From Melieria omissa (lineage: Eukaryota > Arthropoda > Insecta > Diptera > Ulidiidae), in the NCBI GenBank assembly GCA_963971225.1, contig OZ020267.1:101815729-101879728 (forward strand): a stretch of DNA of 64,000 bases, read 5' to 3'. Below are positions 12,516 to 25,610 of the stretch, one piece after another. Below the pieces are notes generated by a model. The model ran no database searches, had not been told where the DNA came from, and worked only from the letters and a program-made list of their open reading frames with translations. The translations under genes were made by a program, and so were the position numbers. Each line of letters starts with the position of its first letter. Positions within the stretch are counted from its first letter, which is position 1.

Positions 12516-15059
12516 TTTCTAGAGATATGCTTTACATTTTCTAAAATTTTAAATTTAAGCCAAAAAGAAAGAATAATATCTCATAGTGAATTTATCTGTA
12601 CAAGTGAACCGTTGAGGGCCTTTTTTCTTGCATTGAATAAGAGAGAAATTAAAGAAATTATTTGTCATACAAATTCTGGAAAATTGTTGCTGCTATGGCA
12701 GCGACATATCTAATATGTTTTGGCAAATTTTTATTTATTTGAATTAATGAACAAAACTGTACTTATTATAAGATGTTAGATGAATAAATGCGCAACCACG
12801 TACCGTAACATTATCGATTCGTAACCGTCACGGACTGACGATTCTTCGTGCACAGGTTGCCTGCGCTGCACATCGGGTTGCAATGCGTCCAGCGCGGTAA
12901 CCTGGAATCATGAGCTGCTTTAATGTGAGATTGACACTTCAATGAATCAGAGGGTGATTTGAGAGGTGTTAGGTTAATGCAAAAGATAAACGTTTTGACA
13001 AAATATTTGTAATGTTTACTTTTCTATTTGTTAAGAAATATGAAGCCGTTTCGAAATCTGATCCATTGTATACTGCAAGATATCTAAATTACTCTAAAAA
13101 ATAGGTATCGATTGGAGAAACATGGATGAAAAACATGCGACATAAATGAGAAATCTGAGCACAGAATACGAAGCTCTTACAAACAAACGATACAATTGCT
13201 TCGGAAGGGAGGTTTTGGAAAAGGGTCTCTTTTAGGGATCTAGATTTAAGTCAAGCCAAAAATAGAGAAGGAGCGATATGTGTATCTTTACCAATACGTG
13301 TGGTCCGGTACTTGGAAGTTTTGACATAAAATGTCCGGTTTAATGAACCAGTGCTGTTTACCCTTAACAACGCTTCCAGACTCTTGGGGTCAGGTTTTTC
13401 GATGGAAATTTCCGATGCACAGATTACTTATCTACACAATTTCCTTACTAAGACCAAATGGTTCCCAAAAGAAGCCGTCTGGATGTACAGAGAACCCAAC
13501 ATTTAGCGAAGGGCACCGGTTCCAAAATGAAGCGAATCTCAATGGACCGAACAGAGTCTCCGACTAGATGAGCATGTTGCACACAACCCTTCTGTAACCT
13601 AACCTAACCTAACTCTTAGACGCTTCTCCAACACAACAAGAGCTGCAAATTTCTGGTTGTTAATTTTGTATTAAAAAAATTCTGCCGCATGTCAAGTGCC
13701 TTTCGTTAGCTTCCCTACTTTTACATATTATTTTTTTTTTTGTTTCAATTTTTTTCGCATACATGTGTTCGCATATATATTTTTTGTATGTACACTGCAG
13801 GTGTGAGTTAATTTCTTGACGCCCCATTACGCGCTTCATTTCTCTTTTTCGCAACACAATTTTTGTATTTTTTGTTGTTGTTGTTGTTTCTTGTTTGTAC
13901 GCCTGCCAAACAATGCATTCCCAATTCGCACTGCTCCGTGTCGGAGCAGCTTTGGCAGCTTTCGAGTGCTGCTGCTGCAACGCCCCCTTTGGAGGCAATT
14001 ATTTAAAAATGCGTAAAACACGAAATCTCTTGCCGGCTTGTGCGAATAATTAAGATTTTCGCATTAAATAAGCTGCAACGCGTGTTTGCAGCGCGCGCCA
14101 CAGATGTCCCTTCGGGCCAAGGAAAGTTTCTCTTGCATTCTGCGCCGACGCTCTTTCCGTTGCCAAGTCGACAAGTCACTGTTCATTTTTGTTGTTGTTG
14201 TTTCTGGTTGATGGTTTGTTATTTATTTATGCAGAGCTACAGTGCAGTAAAAGGTGTTAATTTATCCTAACGTTTTCTGTACAAGAAGTTGTACGAGTTG
14301 GCGTTTTGATTTGGAAGAACACTTTAACAAGCCGCGTTAGCTTCATGTATTCACTTGTCTGCTTCTCTTGGTTGTTGCTTCTTCCGCTGCCAGGTAGGTA
14401 CCTGTTTTTTTGTTTACTTTTAATTTGAATTGGTTTAGTTTTGTTTTCTTGTGTGAAAAAATGTTAAGCTGGGAACACTTAAGTGAAAACCTCAGTGCGA
14501 ACTTATAAACGAATGGCTTGTAAAATGCTCGATTGAATATTTAAAAACTGCTGTTAATTGTGTTAAGTTTAGTAGCTGTTTTTAGAGAGTTTTACAAGCA
14601 AACAGCTTTGGTTTTTTTTTTTGTTAAAAAGAGTTAAAGCTTGTTTGGCAAAGCTGGGAAATGGCAAACTTTCAAATTGCAAACGATTAACATATGGAAC
14701 TAATTGCGATTTCACTTTGTGACAAGACATTAAAATTTAAATTTTTTGTTTAATTTCAATAAAACATTGAACAAAGAAATATTTTCCTGTTTTCTAGACT
14801 GTTGGGGCATGCTTGCTTTATAGGGGAAGAAATGGAAGAATTGTTTCTGGCATGTTCGTACTTCAATTAGAACAACACGTATTATAATTTTCGAAAGAGT
14901 AGATATCAAAGTTAAATTTGATATATTTTTGGGAGAATTTAAATTGATTCAGGCACCACAACTTTTAAAAGAGTAGAATTATCTGAGTAAAACTTTATAT
15001 AAATTTTGCTATTTCAACTAGGGCTAAGTTAGTTTACTAGGCCCTTCATGGACCAAAAC
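12516..15059. other. Non-coding stretch with repeat tail
   Basis: No recognisable host exon. A 78-codon open frame at 13331-13567 matches nothing known to me and runs into CCTAACCTAACCTAACTC at 13598-13615, a motif also seen at other repeat ends here. It is therefore probably a transposon relic. GC-richer sequence lies at 13880-14170. Confidence 0.5.
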
Positions 15060-15570
15060 CATTTATTGGGCTGAGCATGCACACTCTAGAACAGTGGTAG
15101 AAATTACAGTGTAGAGAAATTACACTGCGCTCACTAACACCATCTCATTGTCAATTTTGCCGACCACTACTCCAGAACAACCACTAAGACTCGAGTAAAG
15201 GCCCAGGAACCAGGAACCTGAATCACTGGTCTAATGTCTCGAGTTTCAGACTCCAAATGAAGTGAAAAATGCCTTAGACTGAGGAAAGCCAAGCTCAAAC
15301 AGATTACTGGTCTTCTAACTGAGCACTTCATGCTGAGGAGACACATACATGGAGACTCTGCAGAACAACAGAGGAGGATACTCCCGAACACATCGTACTG
15401 CAATGTGACGCGGTATGTCGCAGCTGGAATGGTTATCTGGGCCAACTCCATAAATTACTAAATTTTTTGAGGTTGGTGGGTCTGGGAGATGGTCTTTAAC
15501 TGTTAGTAGTAAAGCGCACAGCAGATCATTACTGATCTTAGTGCACTATAACCCAGCAACAACAATCTAT
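15060..15570 (+). pseudogene. Non-LTR retrotransposon C-terminal fragment
   Basis: Translation with frameshifts gives the end of a non-LTR retrotransposon ORF2. LRKAKLKQITGLLTEHFMLR is the end of the RNase H region, followed after a frameshift by CRTTEEDTPEHIVLQCDAVC, the cysteine-containing tail (C..C-E-TPEH-L-C type). LLNFLRLVGLGDGL then comes before a stop, and a CAACAACAA-like 3' end follows near 15555. The family (I, R1 or Jockey clade) cannot be fixed from this piece. The fragment is inactive. Confidence 0.75.
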
Positions 15571-18500
15571 CTATTTTCAAAAGATCCTTACTAAACTGAC
15601 CATAACAACCCGCTACCCGGTTACGGTCTGCCACCAAAGTTGTCTTCAGGCGCCTCTGCTTTGCGAGCGCATTTTCCTTCCACCGGAGACACGAGCTTCC
15701 TCTTTGCCATTGACCTCCACCTACCTCGTCGAACACCGTTTTTGCCGGAGCTTCATTGTCCATTCGGTCCATTTTCGAAAGACAATTATACATGGTTTGG
15801 ACTTTGTTCCAACGCAGGTTAGTTTAGTTTAACGTCCAAACAATGAGCCACGTTCGATGACTAAAAAATGTTCAAGTTCCGAAACTAGTGATTGAAAGTA
15901 TTCTCAACTTTTCATTAAGCATAGTCAGTCCACTGGGTGATCCATTTGCTAAAATTCTCAGAACATAAAATCAGCCAATTTGAAAATCTCACTGAACCGT
16001 TTCACCAATTCCTCTTTTAATTATTGAGGTTATGGCATCAAAACACTTCAACAAGTCCTAAAAGTTACATTCTAACCAAATGTATTTTCCTTACTACGCT
16101 TACACTGTCTACATACATACATACATACATGTGTGAATATGAATGCATCTTCTACTAGTTTACATCCTCAAACCATCAGCTGTTTTATCTCAACGTACTC
16201 ATCTACATTATTATCGTCGTGTTCGTCGTCATCATCGTCAATTAAAATGCCTGGCGGTCATACAAATATTTGCAATCAGACAAAACATTTGTTGTTTGCG
16301 GCTAAATGCATCGAAATGTCTTATTTTTCTTTTTCGAAAAATTTTAACAAAGCCAACAACAAGAACAACAACAACAAACAAGTAACGTAAACAAGCCAAC
16401 AGCCGTCAATTGTTTGGCCTATTGGCACTGCGACCGTAGGGGTGCACCACAGCATTGGCGGCGGCGGCCAGCGCAGCACGAGCAGTGACGGTGGCTACAC
16501 AGTGTGCCACCACTTTGATGAGACACTTGAACGTGAATGCTTTTTCTCTGAGAGGGGGGAAGGGAAAAAAACCAAACAGCGAAATAGATGTCTTGGCAGC
16601 ATTTGTCACGGTACATGCACAGCGGCAACGGTAGTCGCAGACCCACAATGCCACCTTCGAACGGACACACAAACACACACACACACACAGAAACAGTCAT
16701 ACACATGTACCTACCCACATAGGTACTTGTACATTGTGTAATGCCAAAAGCCTAATGGTGACTTGTATTGAAATTACCTTCCGGGTGGTGTTGATGGCGT
16801 ACCACCAGCCAGAGTTGCGCCGGTCCTTCCCTGCTCACTTCCCCAGTCAGTCGAACTGACTGTATGTAGCCAGCCTGCAGGCTGCTTGTCTGCTATCTGA
16901 TGGTCGCTTCAAAATGCCGCAATTTTCTGCCGCTGCCTCGCCATCCATCTGCGCTCCACTCAACTCAAAGTTCTCTACCTTTCACAGCCAATACACTCGA
17001 AAGATTTTGTTGTTGGCACCACCGCCGACTGCTACTGCTGCGTTCGCGTTCATATCAAAAGCTAATCAGCGTATCTGTCTAAGCATTGCAAGTAACTACG
17101 AGTACTTCACCGCGTTGCGACTTAGTTGCCACACGAAATGCTAAAAACCTTTGGCGCGTTGCTTTGATTTTTCCTCCGCCTTTTTCTACTCGTTTTCATT
17201 TTGTGATAAAGCAATTTTTCATTGCCATTTTCATTAACGATGTGCCCGCTCAACGGAACAATGCATTTTGTTTGTCGCATGTCACAAATTTTAGCTGGAG
17301 CTCAGCTCAGCTCAGCATGAATATTTACTGTTGTTGTTGTGTTGCCAATTAAAATATTGATTAATCTAGCGAGTTCCAAAAGTTCATTGTATTTGCATTT
17401 TATCTGCGCGAACGACTTTGGCAACACACCTTTTAAACACTGGTTTGCATTAATTGGAGTTGTCCGCTGTGCGCTGACTCCTTGTAGGAAGAGGAAGTGT
17501 CTTTGAATGATTTGATTTTCTTGTTTGGCATAATGAAACCTCTTGGTGGTATAGACAAATCACTGTTTAATAAAAAACTGTAGTAGACTATTACAATAAC
17601 AACAATTGAAGAGCCATTGGTAGTGTATATCGTAAGGAATTCAGCATCTTTGGTGTTGCATTTGAAATAATAACACAAAGAGTTATCATAACTAAACTTA
17701 ATAAATATCGGTATAGGGCAACCGTTTCTACGAAACCTCGCGGTTATATTCTATATAGATGTTAAAGATCTGCTTAGGTTCATAGCATTGCCCAAATGGT
17801 TTGGTAAAGTAACCTAATCTTAGGGAAAGCTTCATATATTATCACAACGAGCCTGATTCTTGGCCTTTGTGGAGGGTAGAATCTATCCAGCCATTTCAAC
17901 CTAACCTAACTGAAGCAACAAGTACACTAAATTGAGTCAAAGCAGACTAGACTAGACTTAAGTAAAGGGGATTTTAATAAACAAAGAGTGGACCACTATA
18001 AACTAAGGAAAACTTGACTACTTAAACTCGTTTGATTAAATCTATGAACTATTAATGAGTTTGACTAAGCAAAAGGGGGACAGATTCAGTGGTTGAACTA
18101 CATTTTAGTGAACTATATCTATAAACTATCGGTGAACCACTACGCAGACCAGACAAACATTTTTAAAGTAGAAGCGATTCAATTAAAGTTGACTATGGTT
18201 GGCAGAAGATGGCTTCAAACGACTTCAGTGTACTAGACTCAGCTTTATTGGATTAGATCAAACGAGCTGAATCAATTTAACTAAAACTGAATATTAGGGA
18301 AATCGAAGCTTAGATATAGGTTATGTAGAGTAGGGTAAAGGAAGACTGGATTAAGTAAAGGGGGACTAAATCAGACTACTTTAAAAGACTTCAGTGAACT
18401 AGACTAAACTTTAGTGGGTTAAATCAAAACGAACTGAAAAAATTTATCTAAAAATTAACATTGGGGTATTCGAAGACTAGGTATGGGTAGTGAAGAGTAG

Positions 18501-18673
18501 AATAAAGGCAGACTGCAGTAAGTTAAAGGGGGACAAACCCAGACAAAAAGTTCAACTGAACATAAGACTTTGATGAGATATTGCAGCTATGAGAGACGAA
18601 CGCATTACCAAAGACTAGACTAGTAAAGAATACAGTGAAAGGAGACTAGTTGAAGTGAAAGTGAATGATTTCC
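15571..18673. other. Non-coding stretch
   Basis: No recognisable host gene. There is a short (CA)n run at 16675-16690, GC-richer sequence at 16430-16660 and 16790-17050, a CCTAACCTAAC run near 17900, and from 17930 onwards degenerate repeats of AGACTAGACTA/AACTAAA type. Confidence 0.5.
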
Positions 18674-18990
18674 CTAAAATTCGGTTACTTTGTGAAACTG
18701 TAACGATATGAACCTGAGCATGTCTACGTCGGATATCTCCGCAAGTTTTCGTAGAAACGGTTGTCCGATTGTGTCGCAGAGGCGATGCTGTATGCTTTCT
18801 TTCTCTCCTTTCTTCTTCCTCGAACTTGCAACTTCTGCAGTAGTCTCTTTGGTTGACACCTATCCTGATGGCCTGTGTTCCGATTACCCAATGTCCAGTG
18901 AGAGTCTTTCGAGGATAGAAATCTCAGTCCTTTCAAGATCCAGAATAGCTGATGTACGCTTCCTTTCATAAATGGGCAATGTAAGACTCG
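18674..18990 (-). pseudogene. Second non-LTR retrotransposon C-terminal fragment
   Basis: The minus strand encodes, with frameshifts, LTGHWVIGTQAIRIGV, DYCRSCKFEEEE and SIQHRLCD, then FLRKLAEISDVDMLRFI. This order (LTGH, C.sC, H.LC.C, then a leucine-rich end) is the conserved end of the RNase H and cysteine tail in many non-LTR retrotransposons. It differs from the copy at 15060-15570, so two families are represented. It is embedded in the AGACTAG-type repeats. Confidence 0.75.
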
Positions 18991-21900
18991 CAGTTGCGCA
19001 TAAGGAAAAATTATACCAGCCAAGACTAAACTATGTTGAACTAAATACATTACAGTAGACTAGGCCAGTGATGACCATTCTAACATGGAGTGTGTTGAAA
19101 GGAGATTAGTTTTAATTAAAGTGAATTTAACTAAAGACTAAATCTAACTAAATCTAAAGTCTAATGTGATGACCAGTGATGACCATTCTGCTAGTAGACT
19201 AACATAGAATATGTTGAACGGAGACTAGTTCAAATTTAAGTGAATTTAACTAAAGACTAAATCTAACTAAATCTAAAGTCTAATGTGATATTACTGCACT
19301 AAATAAAACCTAAACCCCTATGAACTGCTGCACCAATTTTTTCTAAAAACAACAATTAAAGTGAACTTAACATCACCTTACCCATTCTTAACATAGTTTG
19401 CTGCAACTTCATTTTAATTATGGCAATTTTAATTAAAATTTTAATCACACTCACACATTCCTGTCATCATTTTCATGACCAACTTTATAATTGCAAAAAA
19501 AAACCTTCTCATAGCTAAAACAAAAAATTGGCTTTGGCATAATTAACCCGAAAAAAGGCGTTTCTGCTCTACTAAAGCTTGGCGGTGCCAAAGCGTAACC
19601 ATTGCATACAAATCCAATGCTAACTTTTTGCCCAAAAACAAATATTAAAATCTAAACGCATGCTTAATGAACTTGTATTTATAATTAAGCCAAACGTTGT
19701 TGTTGTTTTTGTTTTCAACGCTGATTTTGCATGTGGCAAGTGCGCAGACTTGTACTTGTATTTGTGTGCTACAGCGCCAAACTTGAACTTTGACATTTGC
19801 CCAAATGCCACAAATGTAATGCTGCACATAACCTCAACTGTACGCTGGCATGCAGCTGTGCATATTTTGGCTGTTGTTGCAAGCCGACAGTTTCCGGTGC
19901 TAGATTTTCGTGCAAGTAGGTTGGAAGCGAAATGATAATTTCGTATGAGAAATATTTGCACTGGGCTGGTCGCTTTGTTGTTATTGTTGTTGTCATTTAT
20001 GCATGCATTGAAAAAATTATGGCAATTACCCGCTTTTGCTGTGCAATGTGTCCAGACGTCAATTAGCAAATACTTTGTACACTTGACAGCAATTAAAATT
20101 CATTACTTTGTTGTGATAGCATTTTTTTTAATTTTAATTTAAGCAAAAATCTTAAAAAATTACTAGATGCTATAAATTCCGCTTATTAAATGTGGGTTTT
20201 CTATGTTTTTAATTGCAGGTATGTCAACCGGTGTCAACTAGCAGACATCCCTAATCTGCTTCTGAAGTGAAAACCTCACCTTAAGTACATTTGCTGAAAA
20301 GGTAAAATCTCACTACTCACTCTTTCTCTCTCCATTTGTATTTCTCTCGGACACTGTTAGATTTTTCGTTGTAAAACGTTTTCTACAGTTCAAACTCTTC
20401 AGTTCAGTGTCCGCTTGTTATTCCCCAGCGTCTAACATCCTGCCGCGCTGCCATTAATCAAGTGCTTCGTTGTCCACTGCCCTGCTCGGCCTTAATGCCA
20501 TAAATATTTTCCACTCGCTGCCAGCAAACAGCATTATTTCAATTATCGCATTCTCCAGGCTTAAATTGTGAAAATTCAATTTTCGCCGCTGCACAGCGAC
20601 CGCTTCCTGTACGCTGCGTTCGCTGCCAGCGCCCTGTCGACATGCAAAAAATAATTTTGCTCTTATTTATCCTACGCAAAATCCACCATTTAACACCGGC
20701 GCTGAATTGTGTTGATGCTATTTTTAGTCGCGGTGTTGGTTTAAATAATTGCCACGTCCATTGTTGAGCTGTGTTGGCTCTGCTTGCTGCTCAGTCCGTC
20801 TGTCCCTGTTCACAATGGCATCTTCAATTTCATGCCATCGCAAGTAAACACTTGAAGTTTGCACTTGAAAGCGCCGCAACCACAACCGTAAGCCGTTATA
20901 ATTTCCATTGTATGGCAACGCTGGCGACAAGTTGCTTAGTCCAACCCAACAGTGTCGTCTGCGTGACCTTAAAAACTTGGAAGAATTTCGCTGTTTGTGC
21001 TATTATCGATTTCTTGCCTAATGGTTTTTCTTCGTTTCTTTGTCGTGTGTTTTTTGTTATTGTTGTTATTTTTGGGGCCACCAATTGGCGTGTGAGGTAG
21101 CAAAAATGGCATTAGGAATATTTGCTTTCTGCCCTCGCAATTCGAACGTGCATGAACGACCCATAAATAAGCATAGAAATTATTAAAATTACCATAATAC
21201 GACAATCGTCAGCATGAAATCATGTTTTTATGTCATTAAAATGAAAACACAGCCAAACCAGCTGAAATTTGAATGCAGCAATTTGTGGAGTTTGGTGCCA
21301 GTGACATCGATGTTTGTGGCAAAAAGCCGGAATAAAACATTTACATACAGTGGTAGTCAAATATTTACGTTGTTATTTTTTTGTATATGCAAATTTCTTA
21401 GTGGCTTTACGTTTCATGAAAATGCAAATTATGTGGCAAACCCAAAGAACAGCAAGTGTCAAATATTTGTTGATAGTCTGGCTCGGAATGGTGGCTAAAT
21501 TAGTTTCTTTAGTTTAGTCACATTGGCTCAGAGCCAGATAGTACAAATTTTTCAAGCTTAGTTGTAAAAGTTCACTTCCGCTTCATATCTGATCCGAAAG
21601 GAAATTGAACCATTTTCCGTTGTACAAACATTTACAATTGTCATCAATCTTTTGCAACTGTCATCAATCTTGCTGTTCTAAGCTACCTGTCCATTTTTAG
21701 ATTGGTTTCTCAGCAGGAAATGGCCTCAAATCTCTAAGAGTTAAATTGTCTACGAAAATCTCCCAAAAAACCATTCGAAACAGGCATCAAACAGTTGGTT
21801 CTTTACATTTGTGTAGAAAGTAGATCTTTTTGTCAAGAAAGCAAGCATTGTGAGCCGTATGATAGTATGAGTTTTTCCCCCACTAAAACCTCGTCACTGT

Positions 21901-22448
21901 TAGTCGGAATTCCTCCTGGGACCACCGTATGGCAAGCCGAAAAAAATCGAGCTGTCATGAAAGTTATTTACGTCTGTATGTATTTTTGGAATCACAAAGC
22001 TGAGAAAAAATATTAAAGATCTCAAATAAACTATGGGGAACTGGCAATTTAGCAATTTAGAGTCTTAAAAATTTCATAAAATTTTATTGAACTCATTTGG
22101 TTTATATTGTAGACAATTATCTAAAAATATTGGATATACAGAACGAAACGGAAGGGAATTTTTATGGTTCTAATAACTCAGTCATTAACTAGCGATCTTA
22201 TAACTTGAAGTTTCCAATTCTTGCACTAATACTTCACGGATATTTTTGACTTATAATTTGCCTAATGGAAGTATAAATTTATAGAAATAGCAATTCGACA
22301 TCAGCCACGTAGCATACACATACATACTACATATTTCTGGCCATTTTTGGAGAATATTAAGCCAATAAAATTTTTTCGGGTACTTGAGCAGCTATTAAAG
22401 CTCTAAATTTATTTACGAATTTGATCAGCACTTATTAAGAAATGTGTA
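18991..22448. other. Non-coding stretch with a local duplication
   Basis: About 19065-19290 contains two copies of a roughly 110-120 bp unit that begins CCAGTGATGACCATTCT and ends CTAAATCTAAAGTCTAATG. The rest, including GC-richer sequence at 20440-20650, shows no recognisable gene. Confidence 0.5.
19065..19290. repeat. Tandem duplication, unit about 110-120 bp
   Basis: The unit starts CCAGTGATGACCATTCT at 19065 and again at 19173. The segment TAACTAAAGACTAAATCTAA recurs 120 bases later. The copies are diverged by substitutions and a small insertion. Confidence 0.7.
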
Positions 22449-23841
22449 GGGGAAAGTGGGGTAATGACGGCCATGGGGTAATGACGGCCATCACCATTTT
22501 TGGTACTTAAAGTTGACGTAGGTCTAAACCGTTTACTGTAACAGAAAGCTTGTTCCGTAAGCTTGTTTTTAAGTAGAAGCTGAAGTGTGTGGATTTATTA
22601 TAACTTGTAGTTCCAGACCAGTGCCGATACGTAACTACCCGAAAGTTTTATAAGGTGTTCAAAATATCGATTATTTCGTCAACAGTTTCAGCTACACAAT
22701 CAAGGTAAATATGTTAAAATGTTGCTATTGATATTAGCTTTCTAAATCAAGTAAAATTTGTCATGTGTCTTGCATAGTTTATTTGTACTGCATGCTTACG
22801 CAAAATGAGGTCAGTGGGGGAATGACGGCCACTAGAGGTGGGGTAACGACGGCCATGTCATTAAGAAGTATTTTTGGAATACGCATGATGATATTTGTTC
22901 ATCATTGAGGCCTTTTATGCCATTTAAAGAGATCCACTGCTTGTCCAGTCGTTCTAGACGGTATAGCTATTCTGCACTATACATTCTCACAAGTCCCAAG
23001 GAACTCCACGATCCTTTTTATAATTTTTTTTTTCATGTAGCGGTTAACGCTTCGTAATATTAAAAGTCGTGCGACATTAACTTTATTTGAAATTTCCCGC
23101 CAAATGCGCCGAGCTTCGATCGCCCGTCACCAGATGTCTATCCGAAAAGTTTTTCGCGCATGAGAAATGTATTCCTAAGCAGTTAAGTAGAAGAAGAAAA
23201 AAACAAAATCAGTATCAGGCAGTCGGTCATTCAACAGTCAGCGAGTCAACCAGCCAACGAACCAACCAGTCAGCAGCTCAGTCAAATTAAAGGTATGCAG
23301 TGCCATTGGTGTAATAATTTGTAAAAAGTGTGATGTTATGTGAATAAATTTATTTGTGTTATTCAAGTTGTTAATCAAGCGTTTTTCTGTGACTCAGATC
23401 TCGACGATGAGGATGAAAATTAATATCGTTGTATTGTAAGTTTGAGGCATTTTTTTCAATATGTTTCAATTTCGTTTCTCTTCCGCTTTTTGTGAGCTAT
23501 CAATAAAGTTACAATTACAAAAATGTCGAATTTCCATTTGTTTTTCTTCCCGGAGCCTTTATTAAGCATTCACAGCGATTTGTGTTGATATTTGTGCGAT
23601 TTCTGGTCGGTTTTTTTGAGTGGCCGTCATTACCCCACCATTTTTCTAAATGACAAAAACCAACTTTTTTATAGATTCTAATTTTTTATAGTTAAAATCA
23701 GAATTTTTGAAATCTGCCGATACACTTTATTAGCATATGTGTTCGAGTTGTGCTCTTAACTCTGATTTGATCAAAAATATAAATTTTTAGATATGTTTTG
23801 ATGCTAAATGAAAACTATGCCGTCATTACCCCACTTTCCCC
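22449..23841. mobile_element. Unclassified DNA element, G-rich TIRs (1393 bp)
   Basis: The ends GGGGAAAGTGGGGTAATGAC (start) and its exact complement GTCATTACCCCACTTTCCCC (end) are inverted and flanked by TA. The motif TGGGGTAATGACGGCCA recurs at about 22466, 22483, 22839 and (inverted) 23621, so the sub-ends carry repeats as well. The largest internal frame, 67 codons at 23087-23290, has a basic middle and a Ser/Gln/Thr-rich end but no transposase signature. It is probably a non-autonomous element mobilised by an enzyme encoded elsewhere. The family is unknown. Confidence 0.75.
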
Positions 23842-23889
23842 TATTAATTGTGTTCTAGATATTCACATATTCACTTACTATACAACAAT

Positions 23890-24245
23890 AAAAACTCAGA
23901 GTTTGGCAGATATAAGGCTTCAAATTAAAACACAATTCGGACCATAGATTTCGCCTTGATGTGAATAAATTTAGGTTACAGACACTCAGAGCTCTAAATT
24001 CAAACAGCATTCGGACCTAAGAACTCGTTTTGACGTATGTGAATCAATTTGGGCTCCAAACACTCAGAGCTCTAAATTCAAACACCACTTGAACCTAAGA
24101 ATTTGTCTTGATGTGAGTCAGTTTGAGTTCCAGACACTCAAAGCTCTAAATTCAAACATCATTCGAACCTGAGAACTCGTCTTGATTCGAACTAATTTGG
24201 GTTCCAGACACTCAGGGCTCTAATTTCAAACACCATTTGGATCAA
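23890..24245. repeat. Tandem array, unit about 74-78 bp
   Basis: CACTCAGAGCTCTAAATTCA-like blocks start at 23983, 24061, 24135 and 24209, with a more diverged unit before them. Each is followed by a CATTCGGACCTAAGAACTCG-like block. There are four to five units, diverged from each other. Confidence 0.85.
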
Positions 24246-25573
24246 AACTTCTCGAAGAATGCAAAAGAGAAATGTTCAATTTATAAATACACCTCTTAGA
24301 TTCTAGACAACCGAAACATTAATGATAATGGAAAGGCGAAATTTCTAACCAGACATGGAGCATCTCTTGAGATTGGTGGAAACAGTTGCAGTTCCTAAGC
24401 AAGCGCTTTATTTCCTTGTCAGAACAGCCTAGCAAGTGGAGCACTCAGACAGAAATGGGTCCATGGTACTGCGACTTGATGCTTTAAAGCAAATTAACAG
24501 GGAACTCCAAAGAAATCTGAATAGATGATGCGGTGCCAAGGAGCTAAGGTAGTCGGTTTTCAGCACATCAGTGCCAAATTTCAGGAACAAAAATTGGTCC
24601 GCCGTCTCACTATCCTCAAGCAAGAGCTTAGTAACCATTTTTACTACTTTAAATATACAAAAGATTTCTTATACTAACCACAGGTCTTCTCTCCAGGCGT
24701 CTCTGCATTGCACGAATCATCTTCACTTTAATATACCGAAAGATGTTAGAGCTTCCTCTACTGGATTCTACAAAGAGCGACACGGTCTCCCTATTGGTCG
24801 TTTAGCTCCAACTTTTGCATCAAATAACTTTATTGCTAGAACCTTAGCTATCTCGTTTACTGTTCTTCTATGGTTTTTCTTTTAGCAGTATTTTGCAAAC
24901 TTGAGAAATATATCGTCAGAGGCCCCAGGGCTTGTAACAAACTAATAGTTTATGTTGGCCCAAAAATAGCACTTATGAAATATAACCAATATTTATTTAT
25001 GTATGGAAATATGAAGATATGTTTGTGTCGAGGACATTTATTTTACTGTTACATACCCCTATGTCGTCAACGAGGTTTTTCTCGTCGCGTGAGACATTCA
25101 ACGCGTTCGTCTCGCATCATAAACCAAAAAAAATTACTTTTCTTCTTTGTTTTTTCTTTCACTAAACCAAAAGAAAAATAAAAGTTTTGAATGTGACATA
25201 TAAATGGTTCTAGGAAATGCCAACACATGCTTGCCATTCACTTTCTTGCTAACCGCCTGCCATCTCACTCGCCCCGCGCACCCGTCGTGCCACTTTTGCC
25301 GCAATCCCCAGGGACTAACTTGCCTGTCTGCGCCCACCCTGCCGCACCCTCCATTTACACTTGCCAGTAAAAAAGTTCCCAAACTGTGATTTTTCTACGT
25401 CTGTCGTGTTGTGACTTTCATTTACCGTTTCGCCATTTGAGCGTCGGCCACATTTGCACTGCGGCTCGCATGACTGTGAGTTCTGCAAGCGGTGCTTGCT
25501 ATCGGAATTCTCATAGTAATCAAAATATTGCACCATAAACCAGGTTGTATAAGCTTAGAGAATGATTTATCGC

Positions 25574-25610
<37 letters not shown>

